NCBI RefSeq assembly: GCF_003112555.1
Contig: NZ_BEWB01000014.1
Span: 124,001 to 188,000 of the forward strand
Direction: 5' to 3'
Length of the DNA: 64,000 bases
From: Streptomyces coelicoflavus
GTDB taxonomy: Bacteria; Actinomycetota; Actinomycetes; Streptomycetales; Streptomycetaceae
In this document: piece by piece, positions 49,457-58,766 of the stretch
Numbering within the stretch: position 1 is the stretch's first letter
Layout: each line of letters starts with the position of its first letter
Position numbers and translations under genes: made by a program
The notes under the pieces: generated by a model
The model's database searches: none
The model's input: the letters and a program-made list of their open reading frames with translations, nothing else
What the model was told of the DNA's origin: nothing

Positions 49457-51547
49457 TCAGCCGATCAGGTCGGCCACCAGGGCGGCGAACTCCTCGGGAG
49501 TGGCCAGACGGACGCCGAGCTGCTCCGCCTTGGCCCGCTTCGAGCCCGCGCCCTCGCCCGCGACGACGAGCGTCGTGTTCTTGGAGACGCTGGACGAGGA
49601 GCGTCCGCCGGCCCGCTCGACGAGTTCGTTCATCTCGTTGCGGCTGAGCCGCTCGAGGCTTCCGGTCATCGCGCCGGTGACGACCACCTTCATCCCCGCC
49701 AGCGGCCCGCCCCCGGCCGGCGCGGCGGACGCGCTCCCGTCCCCGCCGTCCGCGTCGGCGGCCGGGGGCGGGGTCGCGCCGGGCTCCGTCATGTTGACGC
49801 CGGCGGCGGCGAGCTTGTCGATGAGCGGGGCTAGCTCGGCGATCTCCGCGACGATGGAGGGCGCCTTCTCCACCCCGATGCCGTCGACCCGCTGCATGGC
49901 CTCCGCGTCGGCGGCGCGTATGAGGTCCATGGTGGCGAAGTACCGGGCGATACGACGGGACATGGACCGGCCGGTGCCCCGGACCCCCAGCGCGCACAGC
50001 ACCCGGGACAGTGGCTGCTCCCTGGCCGCGGCGAGCGCGGCCAGCAGGTTGTCGGTGCTGGTCTCGCCCATCCGCTCCAGGGCGAGCAGCTGCTCGCGCC
50101 GCAGCGTGAACAGGTCGGCCAGGTCGGCCACGAGCCCGGCCTCGACGAGCTGGACGACGCGGGTGGTTCCCAGACCCTCGATGTCGAGCTGGTCGCGGCC
50201 GGCCGCGTAGGCGAGCGAGGCCACCAGGTGGCAGTTGCGGCCCTGTGCGCACCGCCAGCGTTCCTCACTCGTGTCGATCTCCGACCCGCAGCGCGGACAC
50301 GCCTCGGGGAACACGATCGGCTGCTCCTCGCCCGTCCGCAGATGCGCGACGGGGGCCTCGATGCGGGGGATGACGTCGCCGGCGCGGTGGACCATGACGT
50401 GGTCGCCGAGGCGCAGGCCCCGGCGGGTGATGTCGGCCGGGTTGTGCAGCGTGGCGTAGGTGATCGTGGAGCCCTCGATGACCACCGGTTCCAGGACACC
50501 GCGCGGGGCGACGATGCCGGTGCGGCCGACGTTCCACTCCACGTCCAGGAGCCGGGTGATCTTCTCGACGGCCGGCAGCTTGTACGCGATCGCCCACCGC
50601 GGCGCCCGCGAGCCGGACCCGGCGGCCCGCTGATCCGCGGCGAGGTCGGCCTTGACGACGATCCCGTCGATGCCGAAGGGCAGCTCGGCACGGAGCGCGG
50701 CGATCTCCTGGACCCGGGCCACGACCTGCTCGGGCGTCTCGACGACCACGTCCGGTACGGCGGTGCCGGCGCTGGTGTGCACGCCGAGCCCGGCCGCCGT
50801 CGCCATCAGGTCGCCGTACGCCGACTCCTCCAGGCGCGCGGCCAGCGCGGCATCGGTGCCGGGCAGGGCCAGCAGGCCGTACCCGAAGAACGTCATCGGC
50901 ACCGTGTAGGCGCGCTCCTTGGCCCGCAGGGTGCCCGCCGCGGCGTTGCGCGGGTTGGCGAAGGGCTGCCCGCCGTGCCGTATGCGCACCTCGTTGGCGT
51001 GCTCGAACTGGGCCGTCGTCATGAGGATCTCGCCGCGGACCTCGACGGTCACCGGCTCGGCCAGCCGCTCGGGCAGCCCCTCCACGGTGCCCATGGCGTG
51101 CGAGACGTCCTCCCCGGCGGTGCCGTCGCCCCGGGTGATCAGCCGGGTCAGGCGGCCCTCCCGGTAGCGGGCGGCGACCGCGAGGCCGTCCAGCTTGGGG
51201 CCCACGCTGAACCGGGTGACCTCGCGGTCGACGCGCCGGGCCAGGGACGCCGTCCAGGCGGTGAACTCCTCCGGCGAGAACACGTTGTCCAGGCTGAGCA
51301 TCGGCACCGTGTGCGGCACGTCGCCCTCGGCCGCACCGCCGGCGACCTTCCCGGTGGGGGAGTCGGGCAGCACCTCGCCCGGGTGCTCGGCCTCCCACGC
51401 GGCGATCCCTCTCGCCAGCCGGTCGTAGGCGTCGTCGTCGAGCGGCGAGGAGCCGCCCGCGTAGTAGGCGGCGGCCGCGCGTGCGGCGTCCTCGACCGCC
51501 TGGGCGTAGGTGGTGGCATCGACGATCACCGCAGCAGGAGTAGTCAT
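49457..51547 (-). CDS. ligA: NAD-dependent DNA ligase (LigA)
   Basis: A 696-residue bacterial DNA ligase: Ia domain (residues 1-60), adenylation domain with the active-site Lys118 in KLDGLA, OB domain, a four-Cys zinc finger (CPRCGS... RWRCAQGRNC), helix-hairpin-helix domain and a C-terminal BRCT domain. It seals nicks with NAD. ATG 51547 was chosen for the family-like start; ATG 51559 has a better GGTGGGCGGC site. I recall that S. coelicolor has a main ligA and a second one in this arm, so this may be the accessory copy. Confidence 0.95.
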   Translation of the reverse strand: MTTPAAVIVDATTYAQAVEDAARAAAAYYAGGSSPLDDDAYDRLARGIAAWEAEHPGEVLPDSPTGKVAGGAAEGDVPHTVPMLSLDNVFSPEEFTAWTASLARRVDREVTRFSVGPKLDGLAVAARYREGRLTRLITRGDGTAGEDVSHAMGTVEGLPERLAEPVTVEVRGEILMTTAQFEHANEVRIRHGGQPFANPRNAAAGTLRAKERAYTVPMTFFGYGLLALPGTDAALAARLEESAYGDLMATAAGLGVHTSAGTAVPDVVVETPEQVVARVQEIAALRAELPFGIDGIVVKADLAADQRAAGSGSRAPRWAIAYKLPAVEKITRLLDVEWNVGRTGIVAPRGVLEPVVIEGSTITYATLHNPADITRRGLRLGDHVMVHRAGDVIPRIEAPVAHLRTGEEQPIVFPEACPRCGSEIDTSEERWRCAQGRNCHLVASLAYAAGRDQLDIEGLGTTRVVQLVEAGLVADLADLFTLRREQLLALERMGETSTDNLLAALAAAREQPLSRVLCALGVRGTGRSMSRRIARYFATMDLIRAADAEAMQRVDGIGVEKAPSIVAEIAELAPLIDKLAAAGVNMTEPGATPPPAADADGGDGSASAAPAGGGPLAGMKVVVTGAMTGSLERLSRNEMNELVERAGGRSSSSVSKNTTLVVAGEGAGSKRAKAEQLGVRLATPEEFAALVADLIG

Positions 51548-51702
51548 GGACGGAATCATGCCGCCCACCACTGACAACGGCCCTCGCGCCCGCACGGCGG
51601 CCGCTCCGCTTGCGCGGCCGCCGCCACGGGGTTTCGGTGGAAGCGACTCCCCACCGCCCTTGGAACCGCCATGCCGATGCCGACCACGGAGGCGAGCCGG
51701 AC

Positions 51703-52221
51703 ATGAACACCGTCGAGGAGACGATCGAGATCGCCGTACCGGTGCGCACCGCGTACGACCAGTGGACCCAGGTCGCGTGCTTCCCGCGTTTCATGACCAC
51801 CGTGAAGCGGGTCGAACAGATCAGGCCCACCGTGACGCTGTGGGTCCTCGGCCTCGGCCCCGTCCGCCGCGAGTTCGCCACCGAGGTCGTCGACCAGGTG
51901 CCCGACTCGCACCTCACCTGGCGCAGCCTCGGACAGCGCCACGGCCACCGGGGCGAGGTGACGTTCCGGCCCACCGGGGCGGGCGGCACGGCGCTGACCG
52001 TGCGGATGTCGGCCGAGCCGCGCGGACTCACCGGCGTGCTCACCGCACTCCCGGCCGCGACCGGCCGCGTCCTGCGGCGCGAGCTCGCGAACTTCAAGAC
52101 GTACGTCGAAGGCCACGGGGAAGCGAGCGGGGCCTGGCGCGGGACCGTGCGGGACGGGCAGGTACGGCCCACGGAGCCGGAACCGCCGCGCAGCCGGGTG
52201 CCGGCCTGGCCCGTCGGATGA
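51703..52221 (+). CDS. SRPBCC family protein
   Basis: A 172-residue START-like fold protein: TVEETIEIAVPVRTAYDQWTQVACFPRFMTTVKRVEQI is the usual beginning of the actinobacterial SRPBCC cyclase/dehydrase group, with a cavity for a hydrophobic ligand. The function is unknown. ATG 51703 follows GGAGGCGAGCCGGAC. It lies 40 nt before the oxidoreductase and may be cotranscribed. Confidence 0.85.
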   Translation: MNTVEETIEIAVPVRTAYDQWTQVACFPRFMTTVKRVEQIRPTVTLWVLGLGPVRREFATEVVDQVPDSHLTWRSLGQRHGHRGEVTFRPTGAGGTALTVRMSAEPRGLTGVLTALPAATGRVLRRELANFKTYVEGHGEASGAWRGTVRDGQVRPTEPEPPRSRVPAWPVG

Positions 52222-52261
52222 GCCACGTGCGGGCACACAGCGAACGAGAGGCGATCCACCG

Positions 52262-54556
52262 ATGAAGAAGCCGCCCAGGGACGAACCCCGGGACGACCTG
52301 TCCGTCACGCCGCCCAAGACCTGGGCCGCGGGAGTGCCCGCGGTGGTGCACGCGCTCGAGTACTCCCTGGAGCAGACGGCCCCCAAGGAAACCGCGGTGG
52401 ACCTGCTGACCATGAACCAGGTCGGCGGGATCGACTGCCCGGGCTGCGCCTGGGCGGACCCCGCGCCCGGCCACCGGCACCGCAACGAGTACTGCGAGAA
52501 CGGCGCCAAGCACATCAACGACGAGGCGACGACCCGGCGGATCACCGCCGACTTCTTCCGCGCGCACCCGGTCTCCGACCTGGCGGGCCGCTCCGACCTG
52601 TGGCTGAACCAGCAGGGGCGCCTCACCGAGCCGATGGTCAAGCGGCCCGGCTCCGACCACTACGAGCCCGTCAGCTGGCGCGAGGCCCTGGACCTGCTCG
52701 CCGGGGAACTCAGGGCGCTGGACAGCCCCGACGAGGCGGTCTTCTACACCTCGGGCCGGGTCAGCAACGAAGCCGCCTTCGTCCTCCAGCTGTTCGCCCG
52801 CGCCTTCGGCACCAACAACCTGCCCGACTGCAGCAACATGTGCCACGAGTCGAGCGGCTTCGCCCTGCACGAGACGCTCGGCACCGGCAAGGGCACGGTC
52901 GGTCTCCAGGACCTCCACCACGCCGACCTGATCTTCCTGGTGGGCCAGAACCCCGGCACCAACCACCCCCGGCAGCTGTCCGCGCTCGAGCAGGCCAAAC
53001 GGAACGGCGCCCGCGTCGTCGCCGTCAACCCGCTGCCGGAGGCGGGACTGCTGCGGTTCAAGAACCCGCAGAAGGTACGCGGGGTGATCGGACAGGGTGT
53101 CCGCATCGCCGACCGGTTCCTGCACATCCGGCCCGGCGGCGACCTCGCCCTGTTCCAGGCCCTCAACCGGCTGCTGCTGGAAGCCGAGGACGCCCGGCCC
53201 GGCCACGTGCTGGACCACGCGTTCATCCGCGACAGCACCAGCGGCTTCGAGGAGTTCGCCGCGCTCGTCCGGCAGACCTCCTGGGACGACGTACTCGAAG
53301 CCACCGGCCTCACCCGCGAGGAGATCGAGCAGGTCCGCGACGAGGTCCTGAACAGCAGCCGGGTCGTCGTCTGCTGGGCGATGGGCATCACCCAGCACAA
53401 GCACGGCGTCCCCACCATCCGGGAGATCGTCAACTTCCTGCTGCTGCGCGGCAACCTCGGCAGGGCGGGAACCGGCGCCTGCCCGGTGCGCGGCCACAGC
53501 AACGTCCAGGGCGACCGCACCATGGGCATCTGGGAGCAGATGCCCGACTCCTTCCTGGACGCCCTGCGCGAGGAGTTCGGCTTCGACCCGCCACGCGCCC
53601 ACGGACTCGACTCGGTCGACTCGATCCGGGCGATGCGGCAGGGCCGGATCAAGGTCTTCCTCGGCGTCGCGGGCAACTTCGTCCGGGCCGCCCCCGACAG
53701 CGCGGTCACCGAGGAGGCCATGCGCGGCTGCCGGCTGACCGCCCACGTCTCCACCAAGCTGAACCGGTCCCACACCGTCTGCGGACGGACCGCGCTCATC
53801 CTGCCCACCCTCGGCCGCACCGAACGCGACCACCAGACGGGCGGCGAACAGTTCGTCACGGTGGAGAACTCGATGAGCGAGGTGCACACCTCCCGGGGAC
53901 GGCTCAAGCCCGCCTCCTCCCTGCTGCTCAGCGAGGTCGCCATCCTGTGCCGGCTGGCCCGCCGCACCCTCGGCCAGGGCCCGGGGAACATCCACTGGGA
54001 CGAGTTCGAAGCCGACTACCACACCATCCGCGACCGGATCTCCCGCATCGTGCCGGGCCTGCACGACTTCAACCGGCGCGTGGCACGCCCCGGCGGCATC
54101 CGTCTGCCCAACCCCGTCAACGAGGGCGTCTACCGCACCGCCACCGGCAAGGCCGTGTTCAGCCGCAACACCTGGCAGGCGCCCGACGTCCCCGAAGGCC
54201 ACCTGCTGCTCCAGACCCTGCGCTCCCACGACCAGTGGAACACCATTCCCTACACCCTGAACGACCGCTACCGGGGCATCCACGGCAGCCGCCGGGTGGT
54301 CATGGTCAACCCGGTCGACCTGAGCGCCCTGTCCCTGGCCGAGGGCGACCGCGTCGACGTCGTCGGCGTCTGGCACGACGACACCGAGCGCCGCGCCGAG
54401 GGCTTCGAGGTGGTCCCGTACCCCACCGCCCGCGGGTCGGCGGCCGCGTACTACCCGGAGACCCAGGTCCTGGTCCCGCTGGACAGCGTCGCCGACATCA
54501 GCAACCAGCCCACCTCCAAGGGCATCGTCGTCCGGCTGGAGCGCGTGACACCGTAG
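52262..54556 (+). CDS. FdhF/YdeP family molybdopterin oxidoreductase
   Basis: A 764-residue molybdopterin-dependent oxidoreductase of the YdeP type. The N-terminus has GGIDCPGCAWADP instead of a 4Fe-4S Cys cluster pattern, the middle has DCSNMCHESSGFAL and GVPTIREIVNFLLLRGN, and the C-terminal dinucleotide-binding domain has NTIPYTLNDRYRG and VAD. No Sec codon. Cytosolic; YdeP in E. coli is linked to acid resistance, and other members act on formate-like substrates. ATG 52262 follows GAACGAGAGGCGATCC. Confidence 0.92.
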   Translation: MKKPPRDEPRDDLSVTPPKTWAAGVPAVVHALEYSLEQTAPKETAVDLLTMNQVGGIDCPGCAWADPAPGHRHRNEYCENGAKHINDEATTRRITADFFRAHPVSDLAGRSDLWLNQQGRLTEPMVKRPGSDHYEPVSWREALDLLAGELRALDSPDEAVFYTSGRVSNEAAFVLQLFARAFGTNNLPDCSNMCHESSGFALHETLGTGKGTVGLQDLHHADLIFLVGQNPGTNHPRQLSALEQAKRNGARVVAVNPLPEAGLLRFKNPQKVRGVIGQGVRIADRFLHIRPGGDLALFQALNRLLLEAEDARPGHVLDHAFIRDSTSGFEEFAALVRQTSWDDVLEATGLTREEIEQVRDEVLNSSRVVVCWAMGITQHKHGVPTIREIVNFLLLRGNLGRAGTGACPVRGHSNVQGDRTMGIWEQMPDSFLDALREEFGFDPPRAHGLDSVDSIRAMRQGRIKVFLGVAGNFVRAAPDSAVTEEAMRGCRLTAHVSTKLNRSHTVCGRTALILPTLGRTERDHQTGGEQFVTVENSMSEVHTSRGRLKPASSLLLSEVAILCRLARRTLGQGPGNIHWDEFEADYHTIRDRISRIVPGLHDFNRRVARPGGIRLPNPVNEGVYRTATGKAVFSRNTWQAPDVPEGHLLLQTLRSHDQWNTIPYTLNDRYRGIHGSRRVVMVNPVDLSALSLAEGDRVDVVGVWHDDTERRAEGFEVVPYPTARGSAAAYYPETQVLVPLDSVADISNQPTSKGIVVRLERVTP

Positions 54557-54571
54557 TCGCATCGTGAGACG

Positions 54572-54604
54572 GGCCCCGCCGCGGGAATGGCGGGAAGCGG
54601 GGCT
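54572..54604 (+). terminator. Possible terminator or attenuator before the efflux gene
   Basis: GGCCCCGC/GCGGGGCT form an 8-bp stem (one G-U). It can end the oxidoreductase transcript; a 15-codon ORF (GTG 54564 to TGA 54611) runs across it. Confidence 0.4.
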
Positions 54605-54619
54605 CCGTTGACACCTGTC

Positions 54620-55864
54620 ATGCCCGACTCTTCCCCACGGCCCGCGGCCGGCCGCATGCCGCTCGCCGTCTACATCCTCGGCCTGTCCGTCTTCGCGCTC
54701 GGCACCAGCGAGTTCATGCTCTCCGGACTTCTGCCGCCCATCGCCGACGACATGGACGTGTCGATCCCGCAAGCCGGGCTGCTGATATCCGCCTTCGCGA
54801 TCGGCATGGTGGTCGGCGCGCCGCTGCTCGCCGTCGCCACCCTGCGGCTGCCGCGCAAGACCACACTGGTCGCCCTGATCTCCGTGTTCGGCCTCGGCCA
54901 GGTCGCGGGCGCGCTCGCGACGAGCTACGAGGTGCTGTTCGTCTCGCGGGTGGTGAGCGCGCTCGCCTGCGCCGGCTTCTGGGCCGTGGGCGCCGCCGTG
55001 GCCATCGCCATGGTGCCGGTGACCGCGCGGGCCCGCGCGATGGCCGTGATGATCGGCGGACTGTCCATCGCCAACGTCCTCGGCGTCCCGGCGGGCGCCT
55101 TCCTCGGCGAGCACCTGGGCTGGAGGTCCGCGTTCTGGGCCGTGGGCGGCGCGTCCGCCGTCGCGCTCGTCGGCGTGGTGACCCTGATCCCCCGCATCCC
55201 GCTGCCCGAGCGGCGGCCCAGGCTGCGGGGCGAGCTGGCGATCTACCGGGACCGCCAGGTCTGGCTCTCCATCGTCGTGACCGCCCTCGCCGCCGGCGGC
55301 GTGTTCTGCGCCTTCTCCTACCTCGCCCCGCTCCTCACCGACGTGGCCGGACTCGCGGACGGCTGGGTCCCGACCGTGCTGGCGCTGTTCGGGGTCGGTG
55401 CGCTGATCGGTACGACGATCGGCGGCCGGGTCGCCGACGCGCACCTGTTCGGCGTACTGCTCTCCGGCATCACCGCCTCGACGGTCCTGCTGGCCGCGCT
55501 CGCGCTGTTCGCCTCCAGCCCCGCCGCGGTGATCGTCCTCTCGCTGCTGCTCGGCGTCTCCGCGTTCTACACGGCGCCCGCGCTGAACGCGCGCATGTTC
55601 AACGTCGCCGGTGCCGCGCCCACCCTCGCCGGTGCGACGACGACCGCGGCGTTCAACCTGGGCAACACCGGCGGGCCCTGGCTCGGCGGCACGGTGATCG
55701 ACGCGGGCCTCGGGTACGCGGCCACCGCCTGGGCGGGCGGGGCGATGACCCTGGTCGCGATCGCCTTCGTCGCCGTCTCCCTGCGGCTGCACGGCCGGTC
55801 GCGCGTCGTGATGGGCGGCATGGCCGCCGAACCCGCGGGCGCGGACCGGGCCCAGCGGGTGTGA
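54620..55864 (+). CDS. Cmx/CmlR-type MFS efflux transporter
   Basis: A 414-residue 12-segment exporter with the Cmx/CmlR starting region (PLAVYILGLSVFALGTSEFMLSGLLPPIADDM) and the loop RVVSALACAGFWAVGAAVAIAMVP. Close relatives in Streptomyces give chloramphenicol resistance by efflux; the actual substrate here is not proved. ATG 54620 or ATG 54656 may be the start, the second matching relatives better. The intergenic hairpin and a 15-codon ORF upstream could provide drug-dependent control, as in other chloramphenicol genes. Confidence 0.88.
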   Translation: MPDSSPRPAAGRMPLAVYILGLSVFALGTSEFMLSGLLPPIADDMDVSIPQAGLLISAFAIGMVVGAPLLAVATLRLPRKTTLVALISVFGLGQVAGALATSYEVLFVSRVVSALACAGFWAVGAAVAIAMVPVTARARAMAVMIGGLSIANVLGVPAGAFLGEHLGWRSAFWAVGGASAVALVGVVTLIPRIPLPERRPRLRGELAIYRDRQVWLSIVVTALAAGGVFCAFSYLAPLLTDVAGLADGWVPTVLALFGVGALIGTTIGGRVADAHLFGVLLSGITASTVLLAALALFASSPAAVIVLSLLLGVSAFYTAPALNARMFNVAGAAPTLAGATTTAAFNLGNTGGPWLGGTVIDAGLGYAATAWAGGAMTLVAIAFVAVSLRLHGRSRVVMGGMAAEPAGADRAQRV

Positions 55865-55912
55865 CGCCGGTCGAGCCCGGGATACTCACTGGGTGTTCGA
55901 ACAGGCATCGCA

Positions 55913-55918
55913 TATGAT
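55913..55918 (+). promoter_or_regulatory. -10 box before the tRNA-like gene
   Basis: TATGAT, with its expected start point about 6-7 nt upstream of the tRNA-like 5' end. No good -35 is seen. Confidence 0.4.
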
Positions 55919-55930
55919 CATCGGCAAGGG

Positions 55931-56003
55931 CGGGGTCGTAGCACAGAGGTAGTGCGCCGCGACAGCATCTCGGAGGACGCCGGTTCGAATCCGGTCGCCC
56001 CGC
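55931..56003 (+). tRNA. Atypical tRNA-like gene (AGC at the anticodon position)
   Basis: The D arm (GCAC-AGAGGTA-GTGC), 5-nt variable loop and T arm (GCCGG-TTCGAAT-CCGGT) are standard. The acceptor stem pairs well only if U5 is bulged (GGCGGGG and CG against CGCCCCGCC). The anticodon stem has one C-U mismatch and the loop ACAGCAT has C33 instead of the universal U33; the anticodon position reads AGC (Ala). No CCA is encoded in place. It may be a degenerate tRNA, an attachment-site relic, or a non-translating tRNA-like RNA. Nothing beside it shows integration. Confidence 0.45.
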
Positions 56004-56050
56004 CCCCTTCTTCTTTCGCGCCCCGGCACACATCCGGCCACGGCGCCGCG

Positions 56051-57061
56051 TCAAGGGGCCGTGGGTCCGGCGGCGGCCCTGGCGCAGCGGTCGGCCAGCC
56101 CGGCGAACGCCTCCCTGAGTGCCGGCGGGCCGACGACCTCGACGTCCGAGCCGAAGAGACAGAACGCGGCGGCCAGCGAGGGCCACGACCAGGAGCCCAG
56201 CGTGAGCCGGCAGCGGTCCGGGCCAAGTGCCTCGACGGTTCCGTCCCCGGCGTGCGGGGACACCGCCGAGGCGGGCAGGTGGAGCACGGCCTCACCACGG
56301 CAGGGCCAGTCGGTGGCACCGTCGTCCGAGCCGCGGAACCGGCCGGTCAGGAAGGCGGCCACGTCCTCGCCGGGCAGGTCACGGGGGCCGAAGCGGGGAC
56401 CGGTGGGCGTGCGCGGGGTGATCCGGTCGGCGCGGAAGACGCGCCAGTCCTCGCGGTCCAGGTCCCAGGCGACCAGGTACCAGCGCCCGCCCCGGGCGAC
56501 GAGATGGTGCGGCTCCACACGGCGCGGGGACGGCACGGCGCCGGGCGCGCCGTCCTCCGGGCGGGCCGGGAAGTGGTCGAAGCGCATCACCTCGCGGGCG
56601 TGGACGGCGGCACTGAGCGCCGTCAGGACGCCGGTGTCCACCTGGGGCCGCGGCCGCGGCGCGGACCCCGCGACGGAGACGACGGAGACGACGGGGAGCG
56701 CGTCGATCCGGTGCCGCAGCCGCGCGGGCATCACCTGGCGCACGGTGGCCAGGGCCCGTGCCGCGCCGTCCTCGATCCCGGCACCGGTGGCCGCCGCGGT
56801 CCGCAGCGCGACGGCGAGGGCGACCGCCTGCTCGTCGTCGAAGAGCAGCGGCGGCAGCCGCATACCGGCGTCCAGCCGGTAGCCGCCGTCGGGGCCCTTC
56901 ACCGCCAGCACGGGATAGCCCAGCTCGCGCAGCCGGTCGACGTCGCGGCGCAGCGTGCGCGGACTGACGTCCAGCCGCTCGGCCAGCACCGCACCCGGCC
57001 AGTCCCGGCGGGCCTGGAGCAGCGAGAGCAGGGACAGCAGCCGTGCCGAGGTCTTCTGCAT
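56051..57061 (-). CDS. YafY-type WYL domain regulator
   Basis: A 336-residue regulator: N-terminal helix-turn-helix (RLLSLLSLLQARRDWPGAVLAERLDVSPRTLRRDVDRLRELGYPV), a linker and a WYL ligand domain (PHHLVARGGRWYLVAWDLDREDWRVFRADRI) with a C-terminal extension. WYL domains bind small ligands or nucleic acids. The start is ATG 57061, with ATG 57070 as an alternative. It is divergent from the VOC gene, a frequent pair in Streptomyces. Confidence 0.9.
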   Translation of the reverse strand: MQKTSARLLSLLSLLQARRDWPGAVLAERLDVSPRTLRRDVDRLRELGYPVLAVKGPDGGYRLDAGMRLPPLLFDDEQAVALAVALRTAAATGAGIEDGAARALATVRQVMPARLRHRIDALPVVSVVSVAGSAPRPRPQVDTGVLTALSAAVHAREVMRFDHFPARPEDGAPGAVPSPRRVEPHHLVARGGRWYLVAWDLDREDWRVFRADRITPRTPTGPRFGPRDLPGEDVAAFLTGRFRGSDDGATDWPCRGEAVLHLPASAVSPHAGDGTVEALGPDRCRLTLGSWSWPSLAAAFCLFGSDVEVVGPPALREAFAGLADRCARAAAGPTAP

Positions 57062-57210
57062 GACCCCCATGCTCGCGCACATAGCGGCCACAACCTGACC
57101 GCTACCTCGACCAGAGTGGGCGCAGCGGGGCCGAACCGGCCCCACGGACGGCCCGAACCCACGGGCCGTCCCACCGCTTCCCGTACGTTCTCCGAGGCAA
57201 GGAGCCCGAC

Positions 57211-57633
57211 ATGACCGCCAAAGCCGTGACCCACCTGAACTTCCGTGGTGACGCCCGCGAGGCACTCACCTTCTACCAGGCCGCCTTCGGCGGGGACGTG
57301 ACCCTGGTGACGTACAAGGACGCCGGCGGCGTCCAGGAGCCCGCCGAGGCCGACCAGGTGATGTTCGGTCAGGTGGCCACCGCCGACGGCCTGTGCGTGA
57401 TGGCCTACGACGTGCCGTCCGCCCTGCCGTGGAACCAGGGCGAGAACGCCTTCTTCGTGTCGGTCCGCGGCGAGAGCACCGAGGAGATCACCGCGTACTG
57501 GGAGAAGCTGACCGACGGCGCGACCGTACTGCGCCCCCTGGGCGCCGCGCAGTGGGCGCCCCTGTACGGCATGCTGCGGGACCGGTTCGGCGTCACCTGG
57601 GTCCTCGACGTCGTGAGCGAGTACAACGCGTGA
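57211..57633 (+). CDS. VOC family protein (PhnB-like)
   Basis: A 140-residue protein with the PhnB/glyoxalase fold: THLNFRGDAREALTFYQAAFGGDVTLVTYKD, then ENAFFVSVRG and FGVTWVLDVV at the end. Metal ligands are incomplete, as in many PhnB-like proteins; function unknown. It is divergent from the WYL regulator and its stop overlaps the next GTG as GTGA. Confidence 0.9.
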   Translation: MTAKAVTHLNFRGDAREALTFYQAAFGGDVTLVTYKDAGGVQEPAEADQVMFGQVATADGLCVMAYDVPSALPWNQGENAFFVSVRGESTEEITAYWEKLTDGATVLRPLGAAQWAPLYGMLRDRFGVTWVLDVVSEYNA

Positions 57634-58730
57634 GCGTGCTCGGCGCCCGGTCGCTGAACCGGGCGGCACTCGCCCGGCAGCTGCTGCTCGACCGCGCGGA
57701 CCTCCCGGTCCTCGACACCGTCGCGCACCTCGGCGGCATGCAGGCGCAGGAGCCGCAGGAGCCGTTCGTCGGACTGTGGTCGCGGTTGCGCGACTTCGCG
57801 CCCGGGGCGCTCGACGACCTGCTGACCGGGCGCCGGGTGGTGCGCACCCATCTGATGCGCCGCACCGTCCACCTCGTCACCGCCGAGGACCTCCTGGCCT
57901 GGCGCTCCCGCCACGACGCCATGCTGTGCGGACGCGTCCTCGGCACCTACCGCCGCGAGCTGGAAGGGGTCGACCTCGGCGCACTCGCGGCGGCCGGGCG
58001 GGCGGTCCTGGCCGACGGCGAGCCCCGCTCGATGACCGGACTCGCCCGGGCCGTGGCGGAGCAGTGGCCGGACGTCGCACCGCGACCGCTCGGAGAGATG
58101 CTGGTCGCCGCGCTGATCCCGATGGTGCAGCTGCCGCCGCGCGGGCTGTGGCGCACCAGGGCCGGGGTGCGCAACGCCCCGGTCGGGGCCTGGCTGGGCC
58201 GCGAGGTCGACCCGCCGGCCCCGCCGGGCACCGATCCGGTCGGTGCGGCGCTGGTACGGCGCTACCTCGCCGCGTTCGGACCGGCCGCCTCGGCGGACCT
58301 GCGCGCCTGGTGCGGCCTCGCGGGGCTGCCCGCGGCGGTCGCCGCGGTACGCGGGGAACTGGTCGTCTTCCGCGACGAGCGAGGCCGGGAACTGCTCGAC
58401 CTCCCGGACGCACCGCGACCCGACCCGGACACCCCGGCCCCGGCGAGGTTCCTGCCGGCGTTCGACAACGCGGTCCTCGGCTACCGGGACCGCGGCCGCG
58501 TCATCGACGACGCGCACCGCGGCCTGTCGGTCACCGGCGCCCGTTTCGTCCTCGTCGACGGCCGGGTCTCCGCGACCTGGACCGTCGAGGACGGCACGGT
58601 GACCGTCACCCCGCTGCGCCGGCTCACCCGGCCCGAGCGCACCGAGGTCGCCGAGGAGGGGCGGGCACTGGCCTCCTTCCTCTCAGACGGCGCCGTCGAC
58701 CGGGTCAGGTTCCGCGCGGCACCGTCCTGA
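57630..58730 (+). CDS. AlkZ-like winged-helix DNA-binding protein
   Basis: A 366-residue HTH_42 family protein. The QxQ motif of AlkZ DNA glycosylases is present as GGMQAQEPQEPF, and the wing part RRVVRTHLMRRTVHLVTAEDL is conserved. AlkZ unhooks bulky DNA adducts, often from the producer's own genotoxin, while AlkX relatives act on other lesions. GTG 57630 overlaps the VOC stop by 4 nt, so both proteins are made together. No genotoxin cluster is seen in the window. Confidence 0.87.
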   Translation: MSVLGARSLNRAALARQLLLDRADLPVLDTVAHLGGMQAQEPQEPFVGLWSRLRDFAPGALDDLLTGRRVVRTHLMRRTVHLVTAEDLLAWRSRHDAMLCGRVLGTYRRELEGVDLGALAAAGRAVLADGEPRSMTGLARAVAEQWPDVAPRPLGEMLVAALIPMVQLPPRGLWRTRAGVRNAPVGAWLGREVDPPAPPGTDPVGAALVRRYLAAFGPAASADLRAWCGLAGLPAAVAAVRGELVVFRDERGRELLDLPDAPRPDPDTPAPARFLPAFDNAVLGYRDRGRVIDDAHRGLSVTGARFVLVDGRVSATWTVEDGTVTVTPLRRLTRPERTEVAEEGRALASFLSDGAVDRVRFRAAPS

Positions 58731-58766
58731 GCGAGGGGTGACCCGGAACGCCCCGCCCCGGCAGCG

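Noticed and set aside
52094..55792. 1232-residue open frame antisense to the FdhF and efflux genes
   Set aside because: Low-complexity Arg/Gly/Gln composition; a shadow of real genes.
55931..56003. Attachment site for an integrated element at the tRNA-like gene
   Set aside because: No integrase gene and no direct repeat of the tRNA 3' end found nearby.
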